Shown piece after piece: positions 1-10,083 of a stretch of DNA of 64,000 nt. Positions within the stretch are counted from its first letter, which is position 1; every line of letters starts with the position of its first letter. This DNA comes from Blumeriella jaapii (Eukaryota > Ascomycota > Leotiomycetes > Helotiales > Drepanopezizaceae). The translations under genes were made by a program, and so were the position numbers. The notes below the pieces were generated by a model. That model did no database searches and had not been told where the DNA came from. It worked only from the letters and a program-made list of their open reading frames with translations. The DNA is taken from NCBI GenBank assembly GCA_009599575.1, contig VWND01000008.1, positions 992,001-1,056,000 of the forward strand. Direction: 5' to 3'.

Positions 1-52
1 CATCCAAATCAACATCGGCAAACATCATCGTTTCACACATTGCTATATCCTA

Positions 53-1597
53 TCAAGGCTTGACAGCGTGGATCGCAGCAGCAAGTCTCTTGACGTTCCC
101 AGTTGTGATGCCAGCGACCGATATTCTGCCGTCCTTGGTCGCGTAGACCGAATGCTCCTTGGCCAACTTATCCATCTGCTCGGGGGTCAGTCCAGTGTAT
201 GCGAACATGCCGATCTGGCTGGTGATGTGGCTCCAGTCGTGCTTTGATCCCAGCGCCTCGAGTTCCTTCTTCAGCAGCGCGCGCATCGTGATGATGCGGT
301 CGGCCATTCCCTTGACTTCACCGAGCCATTGCTTGTTCAGAGACTGGTCGCTCAAGATCTCGGCGGCGACGCGAGCGCCGTGGACCGGCGGATTCGAGTA
401 CATCGGTCTGACAAGGATCTTAATTTGCGAATCGACACGCTTAGCTTCTTCCGCAGAGGCGGTGACGATGGAGAAGGCGCCGACACGCTCGCCGTAGAGA
501 CCCTATTCTTTCATTAGTATAAGATTTGGCTCACCAGAGCGGACGATCGTACCATGTTCTTGGCAAAAGATTGGGCAAGGCAGATGTTGTGGCCCTCAGC
601 AACGAAGTGGCGGATTGGGAAAGCGTCCTTGTCGGTGTCTCCGGATGCGAAGCCTTGGTATGCCATATCGAAGAACGCGTAGTGGTTACCAGCCTTGACC
701 GCATTGCTGATCTCCTTCCATTGCTCAATCGTAGGGTCGACACCAGTCGGGTTGTGTGCGCATGCGTGGAGCAAGAAGATGCTTCCCTCTGGCGCGCCCT
801 TGATATCCGCAAGCATACCCTCGAAATCAAGACCAATGGTGTCCTTGTTGTAATATCTGTACTTCGCGAGTTCCAGTCCCGAGTCCTTGAAGACAGCTCC
901 GTGGTTGGCCCATGATGGTGTTGGGATGTAGATCTTCTTTGCGCCCGGGTAGTGACGCTCCAGGAAAGCTCCACCGATTCTGAGGGCCCCGGTTCCTGAG
1001 ATGGATTGTGTGATGGCGAGACGGTTGAGAGCGCTAGAGCCGGCGCCGTACGCGAGGACAGCAGCGGCCTTGGTGAACTCGGGGACGCCGGTGATACCAG
1101 CGTACTCTTTGTTCAATTTTGCGGCGACGACTTTGTCTTCAGCGGTTCGTACGGATGGGAGGACGTATGGCTTCCCTTGGTCGTCACGGTATGCGCCAAC
1201 ACCTGCCAGCTGTGGTCAACACGAGTACTCGCATGCGCAAAAGACTTCCTTACCCAGATTGATCTTCTCCTGAAAGCTGTCGGCCTTGAAAGCCTCGGTG
1301 ATACCTGCGCCGCTGTTAGAGAAGCATTTGCCTTCCTTCTGTCCAGTTTGAGCATACCCAAGATGGCCTTTGTAGAGACTCTCGTTAGCAATTGGAGCTA
1401 TATAGAAGCCGTATGAGGTACTTACATCCTGTTATCAATTTAGCAGCAATTCAACGAGAATTCGCACAGAGTCGAGGACTTACAGGAGGGCCCATTGGCA
1501 CCTTGGCCCATGTAGAAGCTTGGCAGGCAGCAGCAGAGCGTCTGATGACGTTGCGAGAGACCGCCGTGCGGCTGGCGACGCGGACTGAGGACAGCAT
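53..1597 (-). CDS. AAT1: Mitochondrial aspartate aminotransferase (6 exons)
   Basis: Class I PLP-dependent transaminase interconverting aspartate/2-oxoglutarate and oxaloacetate/glutamate; the N-terminus (Arg/Ser/Ala-rich, no acidic residues in the first 30) looks like a mitochondrial presequence. Reading on the minus strand, exons are 1597-1484, 1428-1426, 1367-1358, 1304-1254, 1202-553 and 502-53; they sum to 1278 nt, 425 aa, normal for the family. The conserved start of the mature enzyme ([16 protein letters not shown], then [20 protein letters not shown]) is assembled across four small exons. The PLP lysine is K274 in [14 protein letters not shown], split by the last intron just after NM. 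The start is the ATG opening the presequence. The odd point is the 3-nt exon GAT (1426-1428), which supplies the Asp of GPPD; a single longer intron skipping it would also stay in frame. The identification is secure; the micro-exon is inferred from splice consensus and family conservation. Confidence 0.95.
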
Positions 1598-2576
1598 GAG
1601 GATTGGATTGAGGAGATGAATCGAAGAGATACTGGTAAGGGTGAAGGCGAGGTGCGGTTGCGGTGAAAGTGAGATTGTGAAGGAAGATAGAGTTGCAAGT
1701 TCCGAGAATATTTCGGGAGGACGGAAAATCCTGCTCCGATCCGTCACTAGCGCATCTGGGGAAAATGCCTCGGGATTTGATGTTAGCGTCTCGAGGAAGT
1801 ATATCTTCACATTCAGCAGCAACAACACTGCTCAGATTGAAGTCATCACTTTTTGCGACTACCCAAAGATCTCTTTTTCGGAGTTTCATTACACTACTCC
1901 ACCCTCTCCGGGACCTGAATTTGCCCATAGTAAGTCGGTGCTTGAACTACGTACAGTAAGTCTGCTTCAATTGCAGCGCGTTTGGCGCTATAACCAAGGT
2001 CTACAAAATGAATTAAGATTGTGTTGAAGACCTGCAACTCATCTCCAGTACACGCAAAGAGTCTATTATTGGTAGCAGTATACTAAAGTCAAAGCGAAAA
2101 ATATGAGATGGCCCACGATTTCGACTCTTACACAACATTATCATGCAAAGGATTCTCGTTGGAACAGCTTGTTCAACAAGCAACTCGAGGAACACAACCT
2201 CAGCCCTCGTATAAAGCTAGCTGTGCGACCCTCACGCATGGGTGACGTTGTACACACACCGCTGCTAACACGATCTCCAACCATGGGTCTAGCAGATCTG
2301 ACAAGTCTTGGACGTTACCATCGCGATGTTACGAGGGGTCGCACACAACGGTCAGCAAATCCCTCTGATCACATACACATCAGGGATAAATAGAAGAGCA
2401 GCGGCAAAGTGTTCACCTGCGGCTACTCACAACAACCTACCTCGAGAGAGACGAACACACAGCACATAGTCCCTCTACACACTTCGTCATCACACCACAA
2501 CACCACAACATCACAACCACCTCCACAGAGCCCAAATCTCAATCCCAATACTCACCACTCAAGAAAGCTCTCCAAA
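1598..2576. other. Intergenic region between divergent genes
   Basis: Shared upstream region of the aspartate aminotransferase gene (leftward) and the small secreted protein gene (rightward). Only short unconserved reading frames are present. A TATA-like element lies at 2386-2392. Confidence 0.6.
2386..2392 (+). promoter_or_regulatory. TATA-like element ATAAATA
   Basis: ATAAATA about 185 nt upstream of the ATG at 2577, in a pyrimidine/CA-rich leader typical of fungal promoters. Assignment is by motif and position only. Confidence 0.35.
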
Positions 2577-3201
2577 ATGCTCTCCAGAACCCTGACACTC
2601 CTCGCCTTCCTCGTCTCCATCACAAAAGCGGTTTCCTCAACACCAGCCACGCATCATGACCAAGCAAGCCTCACCTCACGCTCAGAGTCACAAAACGGAA
2701 CCGTACGTACTTCCTCTCATTCCCAAACCAACGATCCTTGAACGAGAAAGACAAGCCCAGAAACTGACGCCAGTCACCAACCCAACAGGTCATCATGTGC
2801 TCAGACTACAACTGGAAAGGACACTGCGTCGCCCTGCCAGTTCCCCTCGCGTACAACTCTTGCACTACCCTCTCTCCTCCCTGGTATCAAGCCCTCTTTA
2901 TTTTCCCACCTTCCCTTCCCCCTTTCCTATACTCTCCTCTCTCCTCATTCCACTCTCCCTTCCTCCCGCTCATCCCCTACCAAGGTCCAAAAACATCTCC
3001 TCCCTCACCCCCGTCCCAGGCACAGTATGCTGGCTGCACGCGAGCCGCAACTGCTCCGACGCCTGCCGCAGCCCGTCGGGTTGCAGCAAGATCGTCGAAT
3101 TCCCGGGCTATGCCGACCTTAGGACATATGGGTCGCCGCCGTGGGACAAGAGGGTGGGGAGTTTGACGTGTGGTGTGCGATCTGGGGACCTTTATACCTG
3201 A
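2577..3201 (+). CDS. Small secreted cysteine-rich protein (3 exons)
   Basis: Exons 2577-2702, 2789-2883 and 2985-3201 give 438 nt and 145 aa. The first 20 residues (MLSRTLTLLAFLVSITKAVS) form a clear signal peptide. The mature part has at least eight Cys in patterns such as CSDYNWKGHC, NSC, VCWLH, RNCSDAC and LTCG. It resembles the widespread fungal small secreted proteins with paired W/C-rich, crystallin-like repeats (C-x-D-x-N-W-x-G-x-C followed by an xSSLxPxPGTxCW segment). The second intron acceptor was chosen at 2984 because it completes a Trp codon (TG|G) and keeps the SSL..GTVCW motif in frame; the nearer acceptor would shift the frame. Function unknown; an extracellular or effector-like role is only inferred. 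Confidence 0.75.
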
Positions 3202-3619
3202 TGGTCGAGCATCTGACCGCGAACGCCCGTCTACGTGTGGTGAACAGATAGATCGGTGGAACAGGATAGAAGGACATGCACCAATTTTTTTTCTCAGCCT
3301 TTTTTAATGATGTGTAGTGTACTGTATCTGTTGTTCTGGGTATTTCATGACGGATTCTGAATACTAGGTAAGTAGATTCCTTCCGCTAGCTGATATCGCT
3401 TAGATCTAGCGAGCCTCGAACCGAATGAGGTGCAGATGGAGCAACAACAGCAACAGCACAAAACAGCCCAAATATCAGAGGAAGTGGAGTGTTCCAAAAT
3501 CACAAACCAGCTGTCTCTCTCAAGAGCAGTAAGGCAGTCACAATGACAGAGTAAGCGGAGTGATGCGGAACCTCTCGATCAGCAAAGAGAAATAACGCCG
3601 AGTCCACCCCCGCTCCACC
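3202..3619. other. Intergenic, convergent 3' ends
   Basis: 418 bp between two converging genes. A T-rich stretch at 3286-3306 could be part of a 3' UTR; nothing else was recognised. Confidence 0.5.
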
Positions 3620-6328
3620 TCACGGCAGTTGCGTGTTCCACGCCTCGGGATTTGCATTCCCAAGCCCCCAGTTCATCACGGACCAGTCGAATTCATTGGG
3701 ATCGATGTCCAGGAGCGGCTGGCTGGCAATCGTCGCGTCGTCATAGAAGCCCAAGCCTTGGCGTCCAACCTGGTACACGCTCGGCGCATTCATCTCGAAG
3801 AGCAGATCGTCGATCTCTGAACCTGGGACAGTTGGCGCTGCGCTGCTCGCGGTGCCCGGGTCTGCAAGATTACAGTTTTGTGCCGGCGCTGTAGACTGCG
3901 GCATGGAGACTTCTTGGGTCAGCAGCGTCATGGTGTACCTGACAATCGATCTGAATGTCTGGGTTAGATTCTTTCTTAAATGGCTGTTAGAGGAACGACG
4001 ACGACTTACACGATCCTGGGGGGCATGATCAGCTCTCCGGACTGGGCCAAAGCCGCTTCGCGAGCGTTCCACGCGCGCAGGATCACTTCCGCAAATAGTT
4101 TGAACCAGGACTGCCGGAAAATGCCACCCTTGTCCATGCGGCTGTGGCCCGTGAAGTTGGGGTCGAAGTTGCTGCTGAGGAAGCGAGCATCGTAGTTGTC
4201 GCTCAGGGTCTCCCAAGCTCGCTCGGCTCCCTCGTCGAGCGGTCGGGTTCTGAGATCTTGCGCGATCTGAAAGTACGCGGCGAACGGGAAATAGAGCTGT
4301 GCCATCCACGTGAACGACTTGGTGAGCGGCGTGTTGACCAGGTTCGTGTCGCACTCTAGCATGCGCAGGGCGTAGGAGGTAGCTATACTGCGCTGCGCGT
4401 CTGACTGACGCCCCGGTCTGGGAGCGGTGAAATATCTCACGTAGTGTTCGATGAGTCTACACTTGGCGAAATACCCTCGCGCGAACCAGATGGTGGCGTG
4501 GTGGACACCGTGCTCCGGATCGCAGAACTGTAGGTACTTTTCTTCGATCGTCTTCTCCAGGACATCGACCTCGCTGCCACCGTTCTCTGGCATCTGGCTG
4601 GGTCGCGCGGCCTTGGCAACCGGCTTCATCGCCGGACAGGTTGTTTCTAGGTAGAACGCACTGTGACGGACGTGGTCTCCCAACGCGGCTCGCACCACGG
4701 CAAAGATGGCTTCGGTAGGACGTCCTTGGATGCTGGTCGGGAGCTCCTTGAGATCTGCCAAGTCGAAATCACTGAGATTGAGAGGGATTCGGCAATCCCA
4801 GAGTGGGTTGAGTGCAGTGCCCGCTTTGATATCAACCATTTCGCCAATGCGAGTGTCCAAAAGTACCAGGGACCACCACTCCACAACGGCAGAGTTAGCA
4901 TCGTTCCAAGATTCGCAGCCAATAGGGTAGGTAGGGCAGCTCGAGAACAAGCCGCGGTCGGCGAGGAAAGGAAATCCAGCGTCACTTACGAGTCTTCGCC
5001 GCATTTCTGCCTCTAAGAGCGATTCGCATTTGGCAAGTGCCGCTTCGCTATGAATGCCCATTCGCTGTGCGATCCGAATCGCGATACCAAGCATAGATGA
5101 CAGTGACGACGGCACTGTTTCTCTCCTGACGCACATTTGCAAAGATTAGACAGTTTCGACGTGGTTGAGGGATCTACTTGCCAAGTACAGAAACATCGCA
5201 GTCAAGCAATCACGATTATCGCCCCGCAGAAAAGAGCAGTTCAGTAGTGCCTGTTGGCACCCAAACTGATATCTCGTCAAGAGCTCCTCCGGCGAAGCAC
5301 CAAAGGTCTCTTGGCACTTGTCTATTTGTGAGGTCAGGGTCAACAACGCCATAGAGTAGATGGCAAACATTAATGTTTCCAAAGCAGGATTCACGTTTGA
5401 GATGTCACTCATAGCTTCAATAATGCGTCCCTGCATAGTCGGCGTATGCGTAACTTTCAGTATTGGGTTGACGTCGTCCAGATAGAGTTGCCACAATCGA
5501 AAGATGTGGACTGGTTCGGGATGTAAGGTCGAAAGATCCACGGTCTCGCTAGAGCTGCGGGCACCGAAGAGGAGGCTGACGTCGCTTTCGATCACTAGAT
5601 CCCATACTTTCTTGAAGTCACTGGCTTGCACAAAGTCGTCGTCGTCCTCGTCAACCTCTGGGTCACGGAACTGTGCCATGATATCAGCTAATTCCTTTTG
5701 AGCCTGTGGGTTCGGCGGCTCACACTCCGGCTCATCGCCGTGAACATGTTTCTGTAACAGGACGTTTCATTAGTCAACTCATCAAGATAGATCTGGGTAG
5801 ATGTCTCATACTTTTCTCCGTAGTCTTCGGTTTTGATCGTTGGGGAGGAGGGAGCTAGTTGATCGTCATCCGAGTCGTAGCTAACATCTGCATTGGGAGA
5901 CTGCTTCTCTCCAGCCGAGTCCTTATGAAGAGGCTCGAATGCTATGTTATTGCGTCGCAACAGATCCTCATACTTGCGAAGTCGCTCAAGCAGGTCCCTC
6001 TCCGCGAATCTTCGTTTTCGCTGCCGCTTGACCTGAGTCGAGGGTATGCATTGCGTACGCGACTTGGTACAATTTTGACAGGGGAATTGGCGATCACACT
6101 GATGGGGGAATTAGTACCTGTAGATAGCTACCTATGTGTACTACGTATATGAATCAGGTGAGATCCTCGCTTCTCATCTTGGCGACTGAGTATTATAGGC
6201 GGCGGATGAGAACTACTCACCTTGACTTTTCTATGCTGACAGAGAATACAAGCGAGCACGCGCTGAGGTTTCGAGAGTCTCACTGGAACAGATTGCTCTG
6301 TGTCCGGCGAGCCGATTGATGTTGACAT
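3620..6328 (-). CDS. Zn2Cys6 fungal-specific transcription factor, 1-nt phase conflict
   Basis: Exon 1 (6328-6221) and exon 2 (6098-5812) encode a Zn2Cys6 binuclear cluster, ACILCQHRKVK joined to CDRQFPCQNCTKSRTQC, followed by a basic and coiled-coil linker (KRQRKRRFAERDLLERLRKYEDLL). Exon 3 (5751-5178) and exon 4 (5120-4010) carry the fungal-specific TF homology domain, with LSSMLGIAIRIAQRMGIH typical of the family; exon 5 (3950-3620) is an acidic C-terminal tail ending NPEAWNTQLP. It is a nuclear DNA-binding regulator; the target is unknown. The intron 5752-5811 has good donor (GTATGA), branch (CTAAT) and acceptor (TTACAG) signals, but splicing it leaves exon 2 with two extra nt before exon 3, which needs phase 0; the A-run at 5812-5815 lacks one base relative to the expected frame. 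The exon 3/4 junction (5121-5177) is the only in-frame GT-AG solution I found and its acceptor is weak. Confidence 0.8.
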
Positions 6329-6530
6329 GATTGCGGTGGGCTTGGATGGCAGCCGAGCAAGACGGCAGTGTCATGAGATAGACACGCAATAACCGCGTCG
6401 CGAGTATCTCATCGGCTAAGACCTACTGAGGAGGAGGATAAGCACTGGAGTAAGATGGCTCGAAAAACAAAACCCTGCGCCTGAAGATGCCAGATTTTGT
6501 TGTCTTTTCTTGACGCGGATCGAAGCCTTA

Positions 6531-6891
6531 CAGTAGGTTGCAAAAAGTCGTTGCGATCCTATCCTGGCAGCCAAGGCAGAACTAGATAAATGAAGGCAAG
6601 CGAGGTTTACCGAGCCTAAACTAGGGTCAGATTTGCTCGATTTAGAACTGAAAGTATAGCCGCTTTACAAACGATCAAAAGCTCGATTTTTCTACATTTT
6701 AATACACTATGATACATTAAAATACAGAACCATAAAACAATAAATACAAATTAATATTAAAAAGAAAGGGTTCAAGAAAGTGTCAAAATGCGGCCAAAGC
6801 CTTTCAATCCCAAAACGAGCAAGTTCCCCGCTTGGCTGCGCTGGCTACCTTGGCAGCAAGGAGGGTCGCAACGACTTTTTGCAACCTACTG
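6531..6891. mobile_element. MITE-like element with TA target duplication
   Basis: 361 bp bounded by terminal inverted repeats. The outer 26 bp are identical on both ends (CAGTAGGTTGCAAAAAGTCG then TTGCGA), and similarity continues imperfectly for about 20 bp more (GCAGCCAAGG against GCTGCCAAGG). The dinucleotide TA flanks both ends (6529-6530 and 6892-6893), the target-site duplication expected for Tc1/mariner-type transposases. The interior is AT-rich and has no transposase reading frame, so it is a non-autonomous element. Confidence 0.85.
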
Positions 6892-7222
6892 TACCATATC
6901 ATCTGGGATTTCTTATGTCAATGATCACGTGATTCTACCGACGCCTCTGGGCTATTCATGTCGACTCGATATCGATGCCAGACACAACCTCATCGACCCG
7001 ACATGAGGAAAACAGCATATGAGTACTGGGGCCTCGCTGAAAATTTACTCCCCAGCGTTTCTCAGGAGTTAATAGAAGTTAAACCAGATATTTTCCAAAT
7101 TGGGTCAAAGAGAGGCTGTTGCTGCCTGGAGCCCAGCTTCTGAGGAACTTGTCGATAAGCAACGTCCTTCAAATATCTCAGATACCTCCGTCATACCGTT
7201 CGTCTTTCTCTCTCATAAGAGA

Positions 7223-7444
7223 ATGGCCGGAAACCATCACCAAAGCCTCGCGAGAAGCTCGAGTATGTCAGCAAGCCATCGAGTGTTCTCCCTTCCCGAA
7301 CTCACCCTCCTCATCATCCTCCACCTGTCGCAGCATTGGATGGACGCTACGGCAAACTATTTTGAGCTCGCTGGTGCTGGGGCCAGGCGCATTCTGAGCG
7401 GGTGTGTGTCTTTGCTTCCTGGGCGGGATACGTGTGACGGTTAA
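7223..7444 (+). CDS. Possible F-box-like fragment
   Basis: A 73-codon frame with a short stretch (HRVFSLPELTLLIILHLS) that resembles the start of an F-box (V-x-x-LPEL-x-x-x-IL-x-HLS). The frame ends soon after, and no splice path to further F-box protein sequence was found. A Glu-rich frame at 7463-7654 follows but is not joined by obvious splice sites. It may be a truncated gene remnant or chance similarity. Confidence 0.2.
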   Translation: MAGNHHQSLARSSSMSASHRVFSLPELTLLIILHLSQHWMDATANYFELAGAGARRILSGCVSLLPGRDTCDG

Positions 7445-7825
7445 AAACTACGAAGGAAGAGATTGCCAAAGCGCGATACATTCTTGAACGAGAACGAGGC
7501 GGAAGAGGTGGAAGAAGAGGAAGAGGAGATATCGACGGTACGAGCGCGATTCAAGAGCTCAGTCCAACAGGTCCGGATGCAATGCCTATTTGCCAAAGAT
7601 ATAAGGATGAAGGCGGGTTATTCATTCCTCCGGAATAGGGTTTGTGGACGTTGAGACAATGGCATATGCTCTAGGGACAGAGCAAGGGGGATTGAGCATC
7701 GACATGGCGAGCTTCGTTGCGAGGTAGCAATGAGTTAATTGATCATCGAAGCCGGAAGGCTTGTAGATCAAACAGTGTTGCCACGTCTAACAGTAAAACC
7801 ATACCTTTGATTTGAAAGTGATCGC

Positions 7826-9122
7826 CTAGTCTACTTCCTCAGCCGCGTGCAAAATTCTCGCCCAGGCTGCACAGCCAATCAAAGTCTTGCCTAGAAAAAG
7901 TCAGCAGCTGGCGAAGTTGACGGCATCGAGAATCACAAGTCGAAAAGCACACACATAACTTCCCCTGCTCGTCTCTTTCCTGATTGTTGACAGCTAGCTC
8001 CTTATCGACGCCATATTTCTGGTTGAAACTCGCTCTTGACTCTTCCGAGATGGAGTACGGACAACTGCCTCTGAAGTAAAGTCCATCAGTGTGATCAAAC
8101 ATGAACTCCCGTCCAAAGGCCGCAATTCGCCGAACTTCATTCCTCAGTCTGTCCGTCAGAGCATGCTTCGAGAGAGCTTGGTAGCCGTCTACCAGATGAT
8201 GCAGGAAGAACGAGCTGTCAGAGTACATTCGTTCACTGGCGTTGGGGATAGTGTGGTCAAACAGATAGCTGTTCGGGTTAAGTGCTGCCTCAGCAACACT
8301 GACGGCAGTCTCCAAGTCACTGGGGTTCTTCGTCTTCTCGTAGAGTAATGTGAATCCATGAATCGCGAATCCAGTATTGTAGGTCCATTTCATCTTATTG
8401 ATATTGGGCGATCCATTGGCCTCGAATACCAGACTGTCCCAGATCAGCCCGTCTGCAGGATCTCTCAGAGTAGCTATGAGCCATCTCAACGCTCTGTCCG
8501 CGAATGAAACGAGCTTGTCGTCGTTTTGAAGCGCAGCTAGTCTCAGCGCAGCAACAGCGGCTGGTCCAGTAGAACATGCGTTGCGGCAACTCTGGTTATT
8601 TGTATGCCACGGTACCCCGCCATCCTTCTGTGCAGAAGGCATGATGAGATTTGTTAGGATGAGCTTGGCTTGCTTGAGATGCTTCTTCTCGTGAGTTGAC
8701 TCATAGACACTAATGAGAGCTTGAGCCGCGTGAGCATTGTCATCGTAGTAGATGTCATCATTCCCGGGAAACATCTTCCATGCACAGAAGCCGTGTTTCT
8801 CGGGATTCCAGTACTGCTGAAGACAGGCCACCGCCTCGGTCGTTTGTTTCGAAGACAGGATTTCCGCCGTGGCGTGCACCATGATAATCACAGGCCAGAC
8901 AACATACCCGAAGTGGTCTTGCGCCCCGAGAGTGCTTTCAGATTTGGACTTGGCTTGAAATTGGTTGTTCTTGGGGGAGTAAAAATATAAAAATGTCCTG
9001 TTCAGGAGTTCTGCGGCGCCATGATTGCTTTTGAACTGTTGGCTGCTCTGTCCTAGACCGAGACGTTTCTGGAAGACATGGTCTTCGGCTTTGTTCCGTA
9101 TATCATGAAGTAGGGATCTCAT
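7826..9122 (-). CDS. GH76-like (alpha-1,6-mannanase family) glycosidase
   Basis: Two exons, 9122-7955 and 7890-7826, 1233 nt and 410 aa. The sequence has the (alpha/alpha)6 six-hairpin character of GH76: VVWPVIIMVHATAEIL, the paired acidic residues in DDIYYDDNAHAAQALI (GH76 catalysis uses an Asp-Asp pair), PWHTNNQSCRNACSTGPAA, KWTYNTGFAIHG and SSFFLHHLVDGYQAL. The second exon restores a family-like C-terminus (KTLIGCAAWARILHAAEEVD); the donor is GTGTGT at 7954 and the acceptor TAG at 7891. The start at 9122 gives MRSLLHDIRNKAEDHVF and no signal peptide, so the product appears intracellular, unlike cell-wall Dcw1/Dfg5 members; an in-frame upstream ATG at 9251 adds a Ser/His-rich segment that I consider 5' UTR. 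Exact substrate unknown. Confidence 0.8.
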
Positions 9123-10083
9123 TTTGATTGGAAGCTCGATGAAACCGTGATGGTTTATTGAGTTCCGAGAACTGGGATGGTGGGAAGATGATGAGGACAA
9201 TCGAAGTCTAAGGTAGTGTACGTGGATGATGGGCTTAGTCAGCAAGCTCACACTAAACCCCCTACAACACTATGCTGATCACGATCTGGCTCAGTTTCCC
9301 ATGATCATAACCGAGTTGCATATCTTAATTGGTCCGATTTTTGCCACATGTTACCATAGACCGGGGAATGCTGGGCGATCTCCCTGATCTGCCATTTCAC
9401 GGATTGAGCCAGACCTTCTGAACTCTGGAGCCTTGAGATTGGCAAATCGCGTGATTGTTGCCGCTGTCTTAGACACCAGTTTTCGGGCCGTAGACCTCAA
9501 AGAAATGTTGTATGCCTTTAACGAAAGTCAACACTTAGATACGACATATTTTCATCTCTCCCCCCCCCCCCCCCCCCCCCCAGGGCAAAAGAAAAGAGGA
9601 ATGACGCCTAGGAAGATGGCATTTGGGTAAAAGCTTGACACGACTTCAAAACAGATCCGAGATTCGCTTCTTCTTCATCGAACTTCCACGTTGTAACTCA
9701 CATTTCTACGCTACAAGAAATTTGCATAGGAGGGACGTTCTGAGGAGTAGGAGCATTGTGTTTCTCTGTCTGGCCTTTTGAGCGGGACGAGTACTCAAAC
9801 CTTCTCGTGATGTGCTTACAAAAAGTACGTAGTTTCTTTATCCTCGACCATCCTCTCTGACTCTGACCCGGTTGACAACAGAGTGTGCACATTGTTTTGT
9901 TTTCTTCGCCTCTGCACGTGATGCTCCGTAGCCGATGCTCTTCAGGTCCGATAGCGCTTAGATACGACGAGAACTTGGTGGGCGGGGAGACGCAGAATTA
10001 CTTGCCTCTTTCTTTCAGTCAACACGCACCTCTCCCCCTTTCAACATCACAACAATACTGGCCGCGCCATCCCCCTCTTCAAC
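9123..10083. other. Divergent promoter region with a C22 run
   Basis: Region between the GH76-like gene and the acetylornithine aminotransferase gene. A homopolymer of 22 C lies at 9560-9581, just after a CT-rich stretch. No gene was recognised. Confidence 0.6.

Larger units (their letters stand above)
6329..7825. other. Intergenic region with MITE and possible gene debris
   Basis: 1.5 kb without a convincing complete gene. It contains the MITE at 6531-6891 and short frames to its right, one with an F-box-like segment (7223-7444). The interior of the MITE (about 6640-6780) is notably AT-rich. Confidence 0.6.

Noticed and set aside
5122..5182. GC-AG intron (GCAAGT at 5181) in the Zn2Cys6 regulator
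   Set aside because: The donor looks good, but no available acceptor puts the two exons in the same frame; the GT-AG pair 5177/5121 does.
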